Shown: positions 1-8,963, counted from the stretch's first letter. The stretch: 64,000 bases of DNA from Arthrobacter horti (GCF_030731045.1 NZ_JAVALS010000010.1:45044-109043), one strand, 5' to 3'. Notes: a model not told the origin generated them from the sequence alone. Program-made: numbers and translations.

Positions 1-37
1 CGTGCGGGATCTTGCTTCCATCAACACCGATGCGCAT
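1..37 (-). CDS. Partial CDS: 5' end of an enzyme gene, possibly an amidohydrolase
   Basis: Only the first twelve codons are inside the window; they read MRIGVDGSKIPH and run off the left edge. An AAGGA ribosome site lies a few bases before the ATG. The gene follows the solute-binding lipoprotein gene on the same strand after about 40 bases, so it is probably the next gene of the importer operon. The opening resembles the first strand of metal-dependent amidohydrolases of the TIM-barrel type, but twelve residues cannot prove this. That an open frame exists here is fairly sure; the family is a guess. Confidence 0.5.
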   Translation of the reverse strand, partial: MRIGVDGSKIPH

Positions 38-77
38 TTTCGTGTCCTTACTGTGGTTCCGTCAGATCGTGCGAGGC

Positions 78-1697
78 CTAACGGCCCCAGTTGTAGAAAG
101 TGGTGGAGGGGGCGTAGTCGAAGTGCTTCACGGTGTGACCCAGCACGGCGGTGAACTGCGCCCGGTAGAGCGGGATGGTGGGCGCGTTGTCCGTCCAGTC
201 CTTGACCAGCGCATTGATGAACGGCTGCTGGGTCTGCAGGTCCGGTGCGTTGTTCAGATCCTTCATCAGCTCCGGGGTGCCCGGGATGCAGATGTGCTGG
301 TTGTTGAAGCTGCTGCCGCAGGTCATCTTCTTGCGCAGCTCGTACGCGGCCACCGGGCCGGCGCTCTCGAAAAGCAGTGCCGACTGGTAGCTGCCCGTGT
401 TGAACTTCGTGGCGAAGGCCGTGGGCGTCTGAGAATCGATGTTGACCTTGACTCCGATCTCCTCCCAGGAGGACTTCAGGATGGTGGCCAGCGTCGACAC
501 GCCAGGAGCGGAGGGATTGATCATGAGATCGATCTGCGGATCCGCCACGCCGGACTGACTCACCAGTTGCCGGGCCTTGTCCAGGTCCGTGGCGCGCGGG
601 GCGGAGAGCTGCGGGTCGAAACCGGGGGTGCCCGGGACGAAGGGACCGTAGTAGCCGTCCGCATAGCCGTAGGCCACGCTCTTCTGGATCTGCTGGTACG
701 GCACCGCATAGCTCAGGGCCTGGCGGATCTGCACATTCGAGGTCACGCCCTTGGAGTTGTCCATGGACACGGTCACGGGGGCGAAGGCAGGCGTGGCGGT
801 GACCCTGCAGCAGGCATCCGAGCTCAGTTCGTGCACCACGTAGGGCGGCAGGCCCAGGGTCACATCCGCCTCACCGCGGCGGGCCTGCAGCATCAGCGTC
901 GGGATGGACGTGATGAAGTTGACCCTCACCACCGGCTCCAGGGCGGGGGTCCCGTAGTAATTGGGGTTCCGCTTGAGCACCGCGTAGTTGTTGGCCACGT
1001 ACTCGTCCAGGACGTACGGACCGCTGCTGCTGGCCGTGTGGGAGGCGAGCCACTGGTTCGGCACACCCTTCTTGTCCTCGCCGTGCTGCTTGATCACCAT
1101 CGGGTCGTAGATGGAACCGCGGCTCTGAGCCAGGGTCACCAGGATGGCCGGGTAGGCACGGGAGAGCTCCAGCCGCACCGTGGACGGGTCCACCACCACC
1201 ACGTTCTTGATGAGCGCCGGGTCCGTCAGGCCGATCTGCAGGCCCAGGGAGCCGCAGCCGCCGATGGTCAGGTTGCGCATGATCGAATAGCGCACGGCCT
1301 CGGCATCCAGGGGGTCGCCGTTGGCGAACTTCGCCCCCGGGTGCAGGGAGAACGTGTAGTCCTTGCCGTCCGGGGACACCTTCCAGGACGTCGCCAGGTC
1401 GCCCTGGACCCGGGCCGGGTCCGTGTTGGCCACCGCGGTGCCGTCCGCCTGGGTGTCCGCGCCCAGCTTGACCAGCCGGGCGTAGAAATTGCTGGCGAAG
1501 CTGTTCTCATTGCCGGCGCACACGAACGCCGGGTCGATGTTCGTCAGGGAGGTGGCCCAGTTGACGGTGAAGTCCCGGGTGGCCGAACCGCCCGCCGTGG
1601 ACGGGCTGCCGCAGCCGGACAGGGCCAGCAGGCCCACGGAGGCGAGCAGCGCCGTCGTCGTCTTCAGCAGGGTGCGCCGGATTCGTGCGGAACGCAT
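78..1697 (-). CDS. ABC importer solute-binding lipoprotein, peptide/nickel (family 5) type
   Basis: This is the extracytoplasmic receptor of the Dpp/Opp-type importer encoded just upstream. The 539-residue protein opens with a basic n-region and a hydrophobic stretch ending in the lipobox LSGC, so Cys29 should be lipidated and anchor it outside the membrane. The mature part has the usual features of SBP_bac_5 proteins, including a segment on loading of the transport substrate (VSPDGKDYTFSL) and the long two-lobed layout of about 500 residues. It starts one base after the stop of the ATPase gene. Family 5 receptors bind peptides, nickel, opines or glycosides, so the ligand cannot be read from sequence. 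The neighbouring TIM-barrel enzyme and amidohydrolase suggest a small catabolic substrate rather than bulk peptides. Confidence 0.9.
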   Translation of the reverse strand: MRSARIRRTLLKTTTALLASVGLLALSGCGSPSTAGGSATRDFTVNWATSLTNIDPAFVCAGNENSFASNFYARLVKLGADTQADGTAVANTDPARVQGDLATSWKVSPDGKDYTFSLHPGAKFANGDPLDAEAVRYSIMRNLTIGGCGSLGLQIGLTDPALIKNVVVVDPSTVRLELSRAYPAILVTLAQSRGSIYDPMVIKQHGEDKKGVPNQWLASHTASSSGPYVLDEYVANNYAVLKRNPNYYGTPALEPVVRVNFITSIPTLMLQARRGEADVTLGLPPYVVHELSSDACCRVTATPAFAPVTVSMDNSKGVTSNVQIRQALSYAVPYQQIQKSVAYGYADGYYGPFVPGTPGFDPQLSAPRATDLDKARQLVSQSGVADPQIDLMINPSAPGVSTLATILKSSWEEIGVKVNIDSQTPTAFATKFNTGSYQSALLFESAGPVAAYELRKKMTCGSSFNNQHICIPGTPELMKDLNNAPDLQTQQPFINALVKDWTDNAPTIPLYRAQFTAVLGHTVKHFDYAPSTTFYNWGR

Positions 1698-1698
1698 G

Positions 1699-2541
1699 TC
1701 ACAGTCCTTCCTGGGACGGGCCGTCGCCGGCGGCGGCGAGCGCCTTGGCGCGGCGCCGGGCGCCGGGGACGGCGTCCAGCAGGGCTCGGGTGTACGGGTG
1801 GGAGGTGTTCTCGAAGACCTCGGTGGAGGTACCGGCCTCCACGATCCGGCCCCCGTTCATCACGGCGATGTCGTGGCTCATGAGCCGGGCGACCGCCAGG
1901 TCGTGGACGATGAACAGGTAGGTCAGACCCAGCTCGTCCTGCAGATCACTGAGCAGGTTGAGGACCTGCGCCTGGATGGAGACGTCCAAGGCGCTGACGG
2001 GCTCGTCCAGGACCACCAGGTCCGGTTTGAGCACCAGGGCCCGGGCGATGGCGATGCGCTGCCGTTGGCCGCCGGAGAAGGCGAAAGGGTAGCGCTGAGC
2101 CTGTTTGACGGTGATGCCCACGCGGTCCAGCACCTCCTCCACCCTCCGCGAGCGCTCGGCCGAGTCGGAGGCGCCGTGGATGATGAGCGGTTCCTCCACC
2201 AGATCGGCCACGGTGAAGCGCGGGTCAAGGGAGCCGTTGGGGTCCTGGAAGACCATCTGGATGCGGCGCCGCATGCGGCGCATCTCCGCCTTCTTCAGCT
2301 TGGTGAGGTCCACGCCGTCGAACTCGATCAGCCCGCTGTCCGCCCCGGTGAGGCCCATGACGCAGGACGCCGTGGTGGACTTCCCGCTGCCGGACTCCCC
2401 CACCAGGCCCAGGGTCTGGCCCCTGCGCAGTTCGAAGGAGACGTCGTGCAGGATCTGGACCCGGTTCTTGGTGCTCATCCCCCGGCCGTAGGACTTGTTC
2501 AGCTTCTCCACTTTCAGGAGCGGCTCGTGTGCGGTGCTCAT
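1699..2541 (-). CDS. ABC importer ATPase, DppF/OppF type
   Basis: This is one of the two nucleotide-binding subunits that power the importer. The 280-residue protein has Walker A GESGSGKST near residues 48-56, the signature FSGGQRQRI, Walker B ending LVVLDEP and an H-loop in IVHDLA. It lacks the long cysteine-bearing C-terminal extension seen in its partner, as is normal for the F-type subunit. The start overlaps the stop of the upstream ATPase gene by four bases (ATGA), which implies translational coupling. Confidence 0.93.
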   Translation of the reverse strand: MSTAHEPLLKVEKLNKSYGRGMSTKNRVQILHDVSFELRRGQTLGLVGESGSGKSTTASCVMGLTGADSGLIEFDGVDLTKLKKAEMRRMRRRIQMVFQDPNGSLDPRFTVADLVEEPLIIHGASDSAERSRRVEEVLDRVGITVKQAQRYPFAFSGGQRQRIAIARALVLKPDLVVLDEPVSALDVSIQAQVLNLLSDLQDELGLTYLFIVHDLAVARLMSHDIAVMNGGRIVEAGTSTEVFENTSHPYTRALLDAVPGARRRAKALAAAGDGPSQEGL

Positions 2542-3581
2542 GCTTCACCTCCGGTGATGTCGCTGGCGAAGTGGCAGCGGACGACGGCGCCGGTGGACAG
2601 GGTGCGCGGTTCCGGCCGTTCGGTGGCGCAACGGGGTTCGTTGCGGCCGATGGGGCAACGCGGGGCGAACGGGCAGCCGGGCTCGTCCACGGAGAGGTCC
2701 GGCGGGGACCCCGGGATGGCCGGCATGGCGCCGCGCCGGGTGGTGGCCGGGTCGATGACGCAGTCCAGCAGCGCCTGGGAGTACGGGTGGGCCGGGGTCT
2801 CGAAGAGGCTCCGGGCGCTGGTGCTCTCCACGAAGCGCCCCGCGTACATCACGTTGACGCTGTCGCAGAGCTCCTCGACGATGCCGAGGTTGTGGGTGAT
2901 CATGATCAGCGCATTGCCGCGCTCATCGCAGATCTTCGCCAGCAGGTCCAGGACCTGGGCCTGGGTGGTGACATCCAGCGCGGTGGTCGGTTCGTCCGCG
3001 ATCACGACGGCGGGGTCGTTGGCGATGGCCATGGCGATCAGCACCCTCTGGCGCATGCCGCCGGAGTACTGGTGCGGGTAGTCTGCGATCCGGCGGGCGG
3101 GATCGTTGACGCCCACCTCGGCGAGCAGCTCGCAAGCCATTTTCCGGGCCGTCCTGACGGAGACGTCCTGGTGGACGCGGATGGTCTCCACGAACTGGCT
3201 CCCGATGGTCCGCAGCGGATCCAGGGCCGCCATGGGGTCCTGGAAGACCAGGCCGATGTCCCGGCCACGGACCTGGGACATCCCATTGTCGTCCAGGCCC
3301 ACCAGCTCCTTGCCGTTGAGGGAGATGCTGCCACCCACCACGCGGCCGGGCGGCGGCACCAGGCCCACCAGGGACATGGCCAGGGCGGACTTGCCGGAAC
3401 CGGACTCTCCCACGATGGCCAGGCGCTGGCCTTTGCGGACGTCGAAGGTCACGTCCCGTACCGCGTGGACGGTGCCGGTCCGGGCCTCGAAGTCGGTGCG
3501 CAGGCCCCGGACCGCGAGCACGGGGGCCTCGTCCGGGGACGCGGGCCGGGGGCTCAGCAGAGGAAGGGATGCGTGTGACAT
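2538..3581 (-). CDS. ABC importer ATPase, DppD/OppD type
   Basis: This is the second ATPase of the importer, 347 residues from the chosen ATG (MSHASL). The open frame extends far upstream, but that part lies inside the permease gene in another frame. The chosen start gives a TGATG overlap with the permease stop. It shows Walker A GESGSGKSA, signature YSGGMRQRV, Walker B VVIADEPTTALD, and the C-terminal oligopeptide/dipeptide domain with CPFAPRCP and further cysteines. In this family that region can carry an Fe-S cluster. It would pair with the adjacent DppF-type ATPase under the two permeases. Confidence 0.93.
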   Translation of the reverse strand: MSHASLPLLSPRPASPDEAPVLAVRGLRTDFEARTGTVHAVRDVTFDVRKGQRLAIVGESGSGKSALAMSLVGLVPPPGRVVGGSISLNGKELVGLDDNGMSQVRGRDIGLVFQDPMAALDPLRTIGSQFVETIRVHQDVSVRTARKMACELLAEVGVNDPARRIADYPHQYSGGMRQRVLIAMAIANDPAVVIADEPTTALDVTTQAQVLDLLAKICDERGNALIMITHNLGIVEELCDSVNVMYAGRFVESTSARSLFETPAHPYSQALLDCVIDPATTRRGAMPAIPGSPPDLSVDEPGCPFAPRCPIGRNEPRCATERPEPRTLSTGAVVRCHFASDITGGEA

Positions 3582-4597
3582 CAGCGTGCTCCTACTCGGG
3601 TGCGGGGATCGGCGGCGGCCATGAGGACGTCTGCCAGCAGGGTGACCACCACGTAAAGGATGGCTGCCAGCAGCAGCACGGCCTGGACCACGGCGAAGTC
3701 CTTCTGGATGATCGCGTCGGCCGTCATGGACCCGACGCCGGGCCAGCCGAAGACCTTCTCCACCAGGAGGCTGCCGGCCAGGAGGTCGGCGAAGAGGAGG
3801 GAAGCGGCAGGCAGCAGGGACAGGAGTCCGTGCGGGGCGACGTGCCGGTTGAAGACCGGGAAGCGGCGCAGGCCATGGCTCCGGGCCACGGTCACGAACG
3901 TCTCGCGCAGGGTTCCTCGCAGCTGATTTCGGTACAGCCGGCTCAGGAAGGCGAACGGTCCCAGCGCCACCACCGCGGCGGGGAGGACCAGGTGCCACAG
4001 GGCGTTGCCGAAGGTGGCCCACTGTCCTGCGAGCAGGGAGTCGATGGTGAACAGGCCGGTGACGGCGGGAGGCTTGATCACACCGGGCGAGAGGCGTCCT
4101 TCCGGCCCGGGGAAGATCCCGAACTGGATGGAGAGGACCATCAGGGCCAGCAGGGCGATCCAGAAGGGCGGGGAGCCCATGGCCAGCGAGGAGGAGATCC
4201 TCAGGGCCTTGTCCGGCCAGCGGCGCCGAGAGTAGACGGCCATCCCCGCGGTCAGGACCGCGGCGCCGATCGCGATGATCACGGAGAGCAGGCCGAGTTC
4301 CAGGGTGGCGGGAAGGCGCTGGGAGAGCAGCGTGCCCACCGGGGTGCCGGTGCTGTAGGAGAAGCCGAAGTCGCCGCGGAAGATCGACTCCATGTACTTG
4401 CCGTACTGGACGAGGATGTTCTCATCCAGGCCCATGGACTTGCGGAGTGCCGCGATGGTCTCCGGGGTGGCGGTGTCTCCGGCGATCGCCCGGGCCGGGT
4501 CGCCCGGGACTTTGCGCAGGAGGATGAAGGCGAACAGGGAGGCACCGAAGATGGTGGCCACGGAGACGCCGAGTTTCTTGAGAATGGTGCTGAGCAT
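3581..4597 (-). CDS. ABC importer permease, DppB type
   Basis: This is an inner-membrane channel subunit of the importer, 338 residues. The N-terminus is the hydrophobic helix usual for DppB/OppB proteins, followed by a periplasmic loop with VPGDPARAIAGD and a conserved region NILVQYGKYM. Five further membrane segments form the BPD_transp_1 domain, with an EAA-like loop facing the ATPases. Its stop overlaps the DppD-type start by one base, and it begins nine bases after the DppC-type permease gene. Confidence 0.92.
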   Translation of the reverse strand: MLSTILKKLGVSVATIFGASLFAFILLRKVPGDPARAIAGDTATPETIAALRKSMGLDENILVQYGKYMESIFRGDFGFSYSTGTPVGTLLSQRLPATLELGLLSVIIAIGAAVLTAGMAVYSRRRWPDKALRISSSLAMGSPPFWIALLALMVLSIQFGIFPGPEGRLSPGVIKPPAVTGLFTIDSLLAGQWATFGNALWHLVLPAAVVALGPFAFLSRLYRNQLRGTLRETFVTVARSHGLRRFPVFNRHVAPHGLLSLLPAASLLFADLLAGSLLVEKVFGWPGVGSMTADAIIQKDFAVVQAVLLLAAILYVVVTLLADVLMAAADPRTRVGAR

Positions 4598-4606
4598 CGT
4601 CAGGCC

Positions 4607-5491
4607 TCACTTTGCCTGGGTGAATTCGCCGCGCGGGTCCAGGACCTCACGCGCACGGTCGGCGATCAGGGTGGTCAGGGTGACGGCCACCAGCAGGCCG
4701 AGGCCCGGGAAGCCGGCGATCCACCACTGGCCGGTCAGGAAGAACTGCTGCCCTTCGGTGATCATCTCGCCCCACTCGGCGGTGGGCGGCTGGGCGCCCA
4801 GGCCGAGGAAGCCGAGGGCCGCGAGGGACAGGACGGCCGCGCCGAAGACGGCGGCCATCTGCAGGATCATGATGGGCACCAGGTGCGGGAACACGTGGCG
4901 GAACAGGACACGGCCGGGGTGGGCGCCCAGGGCCGTGGTGGACCGGATGAAGTCCTGCCCGTAGAGGCGCATGACCTCACCGCGCAGGGTGCGCATGTAC
5001 CAGGGGAAGGAGTGCAGGGACAGGCCGATCACGGCCGCCGTCACGCCGGGCTGCAGCGCCATGGCGATGGCCATGGCCAGCAGGATGGCCGGGAAGCAGA
5101 GGATGGAGTTGGTCAGCCAGGTGAAGACGGTGTCCACCCAGCCGCGCATGGAGCCGGCGAGCAGTGCGGTCACACAGCCGACGACGGCGCCGATCAGCGC
5201 GATGCCCAGGCCGGCCAGCATGGAGGTGCGTCCGCCGGCGAGGAAGCGGGCGAGCACGTCGCGTCCGGTGTCGTCTGTGCCCATGGGGTGGGCCACACTG
5301 GGCGGCTGTAGCACGGCGGAGAGGTTGATGTCATCCGGCGCCACGCGCCACAGGAACGGGCCGATGAGCGTGAGCAGGATGAGGGCTGCCAGCAGGGACA
5401 AGGTCAGGGTCAGGGCGGCGTCGCGCTTCAGGAAGCTCCTGATGGGACGGCTCCTGGCGGGCGAGGCGGGGGTGACTGCGACGGCGGTCAT
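4607..5491 (-). CDS. ABC importer permease, DppC type
   Basis: This is the second permease of the importer, 294 residues. It starts with a cytoplasmic tail (SFLKRDAALTL) and one membrane helix, then shows the C-subunit motif HPMGTDDTGRDVLAR, typical of DppC/OppC proteins before the BPD_transp_1 domain. The EAA loop appears as ALGAHPGRVLFRHVFPH. The start overlaps the stop of the TIM-barrel gene by four bases, tying transport and metabolism into one operon. Confidence 0.92.
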   Translation of the reverse strand: MTAVAVTPASPARSRPIRSFLKRDAALTLTLSLLAALILLTLIGPFLWRVAPDDINLSAVLQPPSVAHPMGTDDTGRDVLARFLAGGRTSMLAGLGIALIGAVVGCVTALLAGSMRGWVDTVFTWLTNSILCFPAILLAMAIAMALQPGVTAAVIGLSLHSFPWYMRTLRGEVMRLYGQDFIRSTTALGAHPGRVLFRHVFPHLVPIMILQMAAVFGAAVLSLAALGFLGLGAQPPTAEWGEMITEGQQFFLTGQWWIAGFPGLGLLVAVTLTTLIADRAREVLDPRGEFTQAK

Positions 5492-6579
5492 TGTTTTCCT
5501 TCCTCCCGGGAGAGGACCGTGGACGGGGAGGCCACGGTGGCACCGATCGATGTGAGGACGCTCCGCAGGGTGGCGGTGCTGTGGAGCATTTGGCGTCGGC
5601 GCTCGCCCGGGGTGGGCTCCTCGTCCCAGTCCTGCAGGACCGGGAAGCGGCCCTGGGCGGCGCCGTCGTGGGTGAGGACGCCGAGGCGGGCCAGCTGCCC
5701 GAGGTCTGCGGCATCGAGGTGGGGCTCATGGGCGAACCACGAGCGGTCGAAGACGGGGGTGTCGAAACGGCCCCGGTGCTGTTCCAGGGTGAAGTCCCGG
5801 ACCCCCGCGTCCAGCAGCGTGCCGAGCAGGGTGTTCCAGTCCAGGACGCCCTCACCGACGGCGCGGAGCCTTCGGCGGTAACCGTCCGGCACGGGGAACA
5901 GGACCAGGTCTTCCAGGTGGGTCATCCTGATGCGGGGGCCCAGCTTCTGTGCCACGGCCTGCGGGTCCTCCCCCCGGACCACCAGATTGGCCACGTCGAG
6001 GCCGATGGCGAACACGGCGGGGTCCAGCCGCTCCACGAGGGCGAGCACCTCGCCGGAGGCCAGGTCTTCATGGGTCTTCACGTTGATGCGGGCGCCGGCG
6101 GCCTCCGCCTCGGGGGCGATGGCGTTCAGCGTGGCCAGGATGTTCCGCAGCTGTGCCGGGTGGTCCAGGAAGCGTCCCGCTTCCATCCCTCCGTCGCGCT
6201 CGGAGCGCGTGTACACGAAGAACTCGCGGATGCCGAGTTCCAGGCCGCGGTTCATCGCCTGACGCAGCGAGGCCCGCAGGGTCTGCGGGTCGCCGAACGG
6301 CCCGGCGCAGCCGAGGCCCAGCTGGAGTTCGGTTCCCGCGCCGGCGGCTTCCGCCGCCACCTCGTCCAGGCCGTCGGGCCCGTCCGCGGCGAGTTCAGCG
6401 GCGATGTTGTTCAGGACAACCAGTTGGAATCCGTCTGTTACAGCAGTGTGAAGGGATTCGATGAGAGGCTGGTCCTCGAGTTCCGGATAGCGGGTGAACT
6501 GCGCACCGATCCGGATCTGAGGGGACACGGCGCCGTCTTCGACGCCGGACCCGGGCTGAACTGATGTGATCTGGGTCAT
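5488..6579 (-). CDS. Xylose-isomerase-like TIM-barrel protein (sugar phosphate isomerase/epimerase family)
   Basis: This is the first gene of the importer operon. It is about 363 residues from the chosen ATG; a GTG nine bases upstream is an alternative. The protein fits the AP-endonuclease-2/xylose-isomerase-like fold: metal-binding candidates are Glu in KTHED, Asp in LDVAN, His in THLED and Glu in LEQHRG, spaced as expected along the barrel strands. The C-terminus has an extra roughly 90-residue helical region with many charged residues. The family includes isomerases, epimerases and dehydratases acting on sugars, inosose or hydroxy acids. The substrate is not readable here; the setting suggests it acts on what the ABC system brings in. 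Confidence 0.8.
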   Translation of the reverse strand: MTQITSVQPGSGVEDGAVSPQIRIGAQFTRYPELEDQPLIESLHTAVTDGFQLVVLNNIAAELAADGPDGLDEVAAEAAGAGTELQLGLGCAGPFGDPQTLRASLRQAMNRGLELGIREFFVYTRSERDGGMEAGRFLDHPAQLRNILATLNAIAPEAEAAGARINVKTHEDLASGEVLALVERLDPAVFAIGLDVANLVVRGEDPQAVAQKLGPRIRMTHLEDLVLFPVPDGYRRRLRAVGEGVLDWNTLLGTLLDAGVRDFTLEQHRGRFDTPVFDRSWFAHEPHLDAADLGQLARLGVLTHDGAAQGRFPVLQDWDEEPTPGERRRQMLHSTATLRSVLTSIGATVASPSTVLSREEGKQ

Positions 6580-6600
6580 GTCCGCCACGGTACACCCGTC

Positions 6601-6608
6601 AGACGTCT
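6601..6608. promoter_or_regulatory. Candidate operator AGACGTCT between divergent importer and gntR units
   Basis: A perfect 8-base palindrome lies between the divergent importer operon and the GntR gene, about 22 bases before the ATG of the TIM-barrel gene. FCD-type GntR proteins usually bind short palindromes in such places and autoregulate. No second copy was found in the intergenic region, so this is a candidate only. Confidence 0.35.
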
Positions 6609-6694
6609 TATGAAAGGGTGGATTTTCGGCGCACTCCGTGAGAAGCTTCGTTCACACCCGTGTGGGATCCCACTCGAGCCGCCAAGGAGGAGAC

Positions 6695-7393
6695 ATGATG
6701 GCACAGCCCCGGAGGAGCGTGGTCGAGGAAGCCATTGATGACATCCGCCTGCGGATCCGGCGAGGCGAATGGGGCCTGGGAGACCGGATCCCGCCCGAAC
6801 CGGAACTCGGCCGCGAACTCGGACTGAGCCGCGCGCCGCTCCGCGAGGCCCTGCGCGCCTTGGTCCACGCCGGGCTGCTCGTCACACGCCAGGGCGACGG
6901 GACGTTCGTCGCCGCGGTCAACGAAAGCGAAATCGCGCTGCGGCGCGGCCTGCAGGGCGCGGACCCGCACGAGGCCATCGAGGTCCGCCGCAGCCTGGAC
7001 ATCCCGGCGGCCGCCCTCGCCGCCCAGAGGCGCGACGACGACGACCTGGCCCGCCTTGAGGACGCACTCGACCGCCGTCGTGCCGCCGCCGCGGCGCGTG
7101 ACGATGTCGCGTTCCGCGACGCTGACATCGACTTCCACCGCGCCATCGTCCTGGCCTCGCACAATCAGCTCCTCGCCGGGATCTACGGCTCCCTGGCCTC
7201 CAGTGCGGAAGGCGGCTGGACATCCCGCGCCGGCCTCAACCGTGCCGCGGCCGTCGTGCACGACAACCACGACGACCTCTACGAGGCCATCCGCGACCAG
7301 CAGGCCCAGGAGGCCATGCTCCGGGCCGGCGCCATCCTGGACAACCAGACTTCGGACCTCACCCAGTCCCCCGTGGAGCAGGCCCCGGCCTGA
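6695..7393 (+). CDS. GntR-family transcriptional regulator with FCD domain
   Basis: This is a DNA-binding regulator of 232 residues. An AAGGAGG site eight bases upstream of the tandem ATG-ATG fixes the start; the frame is open 19 codons further upstream without a ribosome site. Residues 1-75 form the winged helix typical of GntR proteins (IRRGEWGLGDRIPPEPELGR, LSRAPLREALRALVHAGL). The rest is an all-helical FCD ligand domain with candidate metal ligands Asp in DADIDFHRAI and His in ASHNQLL. FCD regulators respond to organic acids and related metabolites. Being divergent from the importer and just ahead of the amidohydrolase gene, it probably controls both. Confidence 0.92.
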   Translation: MMAQPRRSVVEEAIDDIRLRIRRGEWGLGDRIPPEPELGRELGLSRAPLREALRALVHAGLLVTRQGDGTFVAAVNESEIALRRGLQGADPHEAIEVRRSLDIPAAALAAQRRDDDDLARLEDALDRRRAAAAARDDVAFRDADIDFHRAIVLASHNQLLAGIYGSLASSAEGGWTSRAGLNRAAAVVHDNHDDLYEAIRDQQAQEAMLRAGAILDNQTSDLTQSPVEQAPA

Positions 7394-7425
7394 ACCACGC
7401 AGCAGAACACCCTCAGGAGCACTCA

Positions 7426-8886
7426 GTGATCACACGCATCAAGGCCGCGTTCGTCATCGGTTACGCCGACGGCGACCACCGCATCCTCCGGGACGCCGAG
7501 CTGGTCCATGACGACGGCACGGTCGTCTTCGTGGGCCGCGGCTACGAAGGCCACGTCGACAATGACGTCGATGCGGGCCTCTCGGTCGTCTCCCCCGGCT
7601 TCATCGACCTGAACGCCCTGGCGGACATCGACCACGCCATCTTCGACTCCTGGCACGGTCCGGCGACCCGCCTCGGCCTGGTCTGGTCCGAGGAGTACCT
7701 GAAGGACCACGGCGCAGTCTTCTCCCCCGAAGAGGCGCGCTTCCGCCGCGAATTCGCCCTCTCCCAGCTGGTCCGCAACGGCATCACCACCATCATGCCC
7801 ATCTCCTCCGAGTCCTACCTCGAGTGGTGCGAGGACTACCAGGACATGGCCATGACCGCCGAGGCCGTCGAGGCGATCGGAGTCCGCGCCTACCTCGGCC
7901 CGAGCTACCGCACCCACGTCCCGTACACGGACGGCGAGAAGGTCCTCCTTCACGAGGACGAGCAGAAGGGCCTGGACGGCCTGCAGGACGCCATCCGCTT
8001 CTCCAAGGACTACGAGGGACGCGCCAACGGCCTGATCCGTACGGCCCTGCTGCCCGCCCGCATCGAGACGCAGACCGAGCAGTCGCTGAAGCTGACCCGC
8101 AAGGCCGCCGACGAACTCGGCATCCCGGTCCGCCTGCACGCCGCGCAGGGCCTCTCCGAGGTGGAGGTCATGCTGGAACGCACCGGCCTGCGCTCCATCC
8201 CTTACCTGTACTCCATCGGCTTCCTGGCACCGCGCACCTTCATCCCGCACGCCTGGACCGTGCCGGGACACCGCCACATGCCGGCCGAGTTCGGCACCGG
8301 CGACGACGTCGCGCTGCTCGCCGAGACCGGGACCAATGTGATCTTCTGCCCCATCCCGGCCGCCCACTACGGCAGCCTGCTGGACAACTACGACTCCTAC
8401 CGGGAGAAGGGCGTCCGCATCGTCATGGGCACCGACTCCGCGCCGCCGAACATGATCCGCGGCCTGGACCTGGCGATGGCCATGCACAAGACGTCCACGG
8501 CAGACCGTGCCAGTGCCCAGGCCGGCGACCTCTTCCGTTCCGCCACCTTGGATCCGGCCGAGGCACTGGGCCGCCCGGACCTGGGCCGGCTGGCCCCCGG
8601 CGCACAGGCCGACTACTTCGTCCTGGACCTCACGGGAACCCACATCGGCCCCTACGGCGACCCGATCCGCACCCTGGTCCTGAACGCCGATGGCCGCGAC
8701 ATCACCCGCGTGGCGGTGGCCGGACGCACCATCGTGGAGGACCGCGGGATCGTCACGGTGGACACGAGCGACTACCAGGAGCGGGCCCAGGCCTTCCTGG
8801 ACCACTACATCGCCTCGCTGAGCACCTCGGACTACGCGCACCGCCCCACGGACGAGCTGCTGCCGCCGAGCTTCCCGCTCGCCTGA
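7426..8886 (+). CDS. Amidohydrolase-fold protein (chlorohydrolase/deaminase superfamily) without canonical HxH
   Basis: This is a 486-residue protein of the COG0402-like group that includes cytosine deaminases and the s-triazine hydrolases. GTG start, with AGGAGC six bases before it. The small beta domain spans about residues 1-60 and 395-440 (GRLAPGAQADYFVLDL). In the barrel, LHAAQG, FIPHAW and GTDSAPP match the usual ligand strands 5, 6 and 8. The first strand, which normally ends in HxH, reads GFIDLNALADIDH, so two metal ligands are missing or replaced. It follows the GntR gene by 32 bases and is probably cotranscribed with it. It may be a hydrolase with altered metal binding; the substrate is unknown. 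Confidence 0.82.
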   Translation: MITRIKAAFVIGYADGDHRILRDAELVHDDGTVVFVGRGYEGHVDNDVDAGLSVVSPGFIDLNALADIDHAIFDSWHGPATRLGLVWSEEYLKDHGAVFSPEEARFRREFALSQLVRNGITTIMPISSESYLEWCEDYQDMAMTAEAVEAIGVRAYLGPSYRTHVPYTDGEKVLLHEDEQKGLDGLQDAIRFSKDYEGRANGLIRTALLPARIETQTEQSLKLTRKAADELGIPVRLHAAQGLSEVEVMLERTGLRSIPYLYSIGFLAPRTFIPHAWTVPGHRHMPAEFGTGDDVALLAETGTNVIFCPIPAAHYGSLLDNYDSYREKGVRIVMGTDSAPPNMIRGLDLAMAMHKTSTADRASAQAGDLFRSATLDPAEALGRPDLGRLAPGAQADYFVLDLTGTHIGPYGDPIRTLVLNADGRDITRVAVAGRTIVEDRGIVTVDTSDYQERAQAFLDHYIASLSTSDYAHRPTDELLPPSFPLA

Positions 8887-8903
8887 GCCTGATCGACCAG
8901 ACG

Positions 8904-8947
8904 ACGACGGCGGTCGGTCACCTTTCTCGGTGACCGACCGCCGTCGT
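8904..8947. terminator. Convergent hairpin between the amidohydrolase gene and map
   Basis: A perfect 19-bp stem with a six-base loop (TTTCTC) lies between the converging stops of the amidohydrolase gene and map. The stem would work on both strands; neither side has a long T run. Confidence 0.8.
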
Positions 8948-8963
8948 GCTGTCCAGGGGCTGC

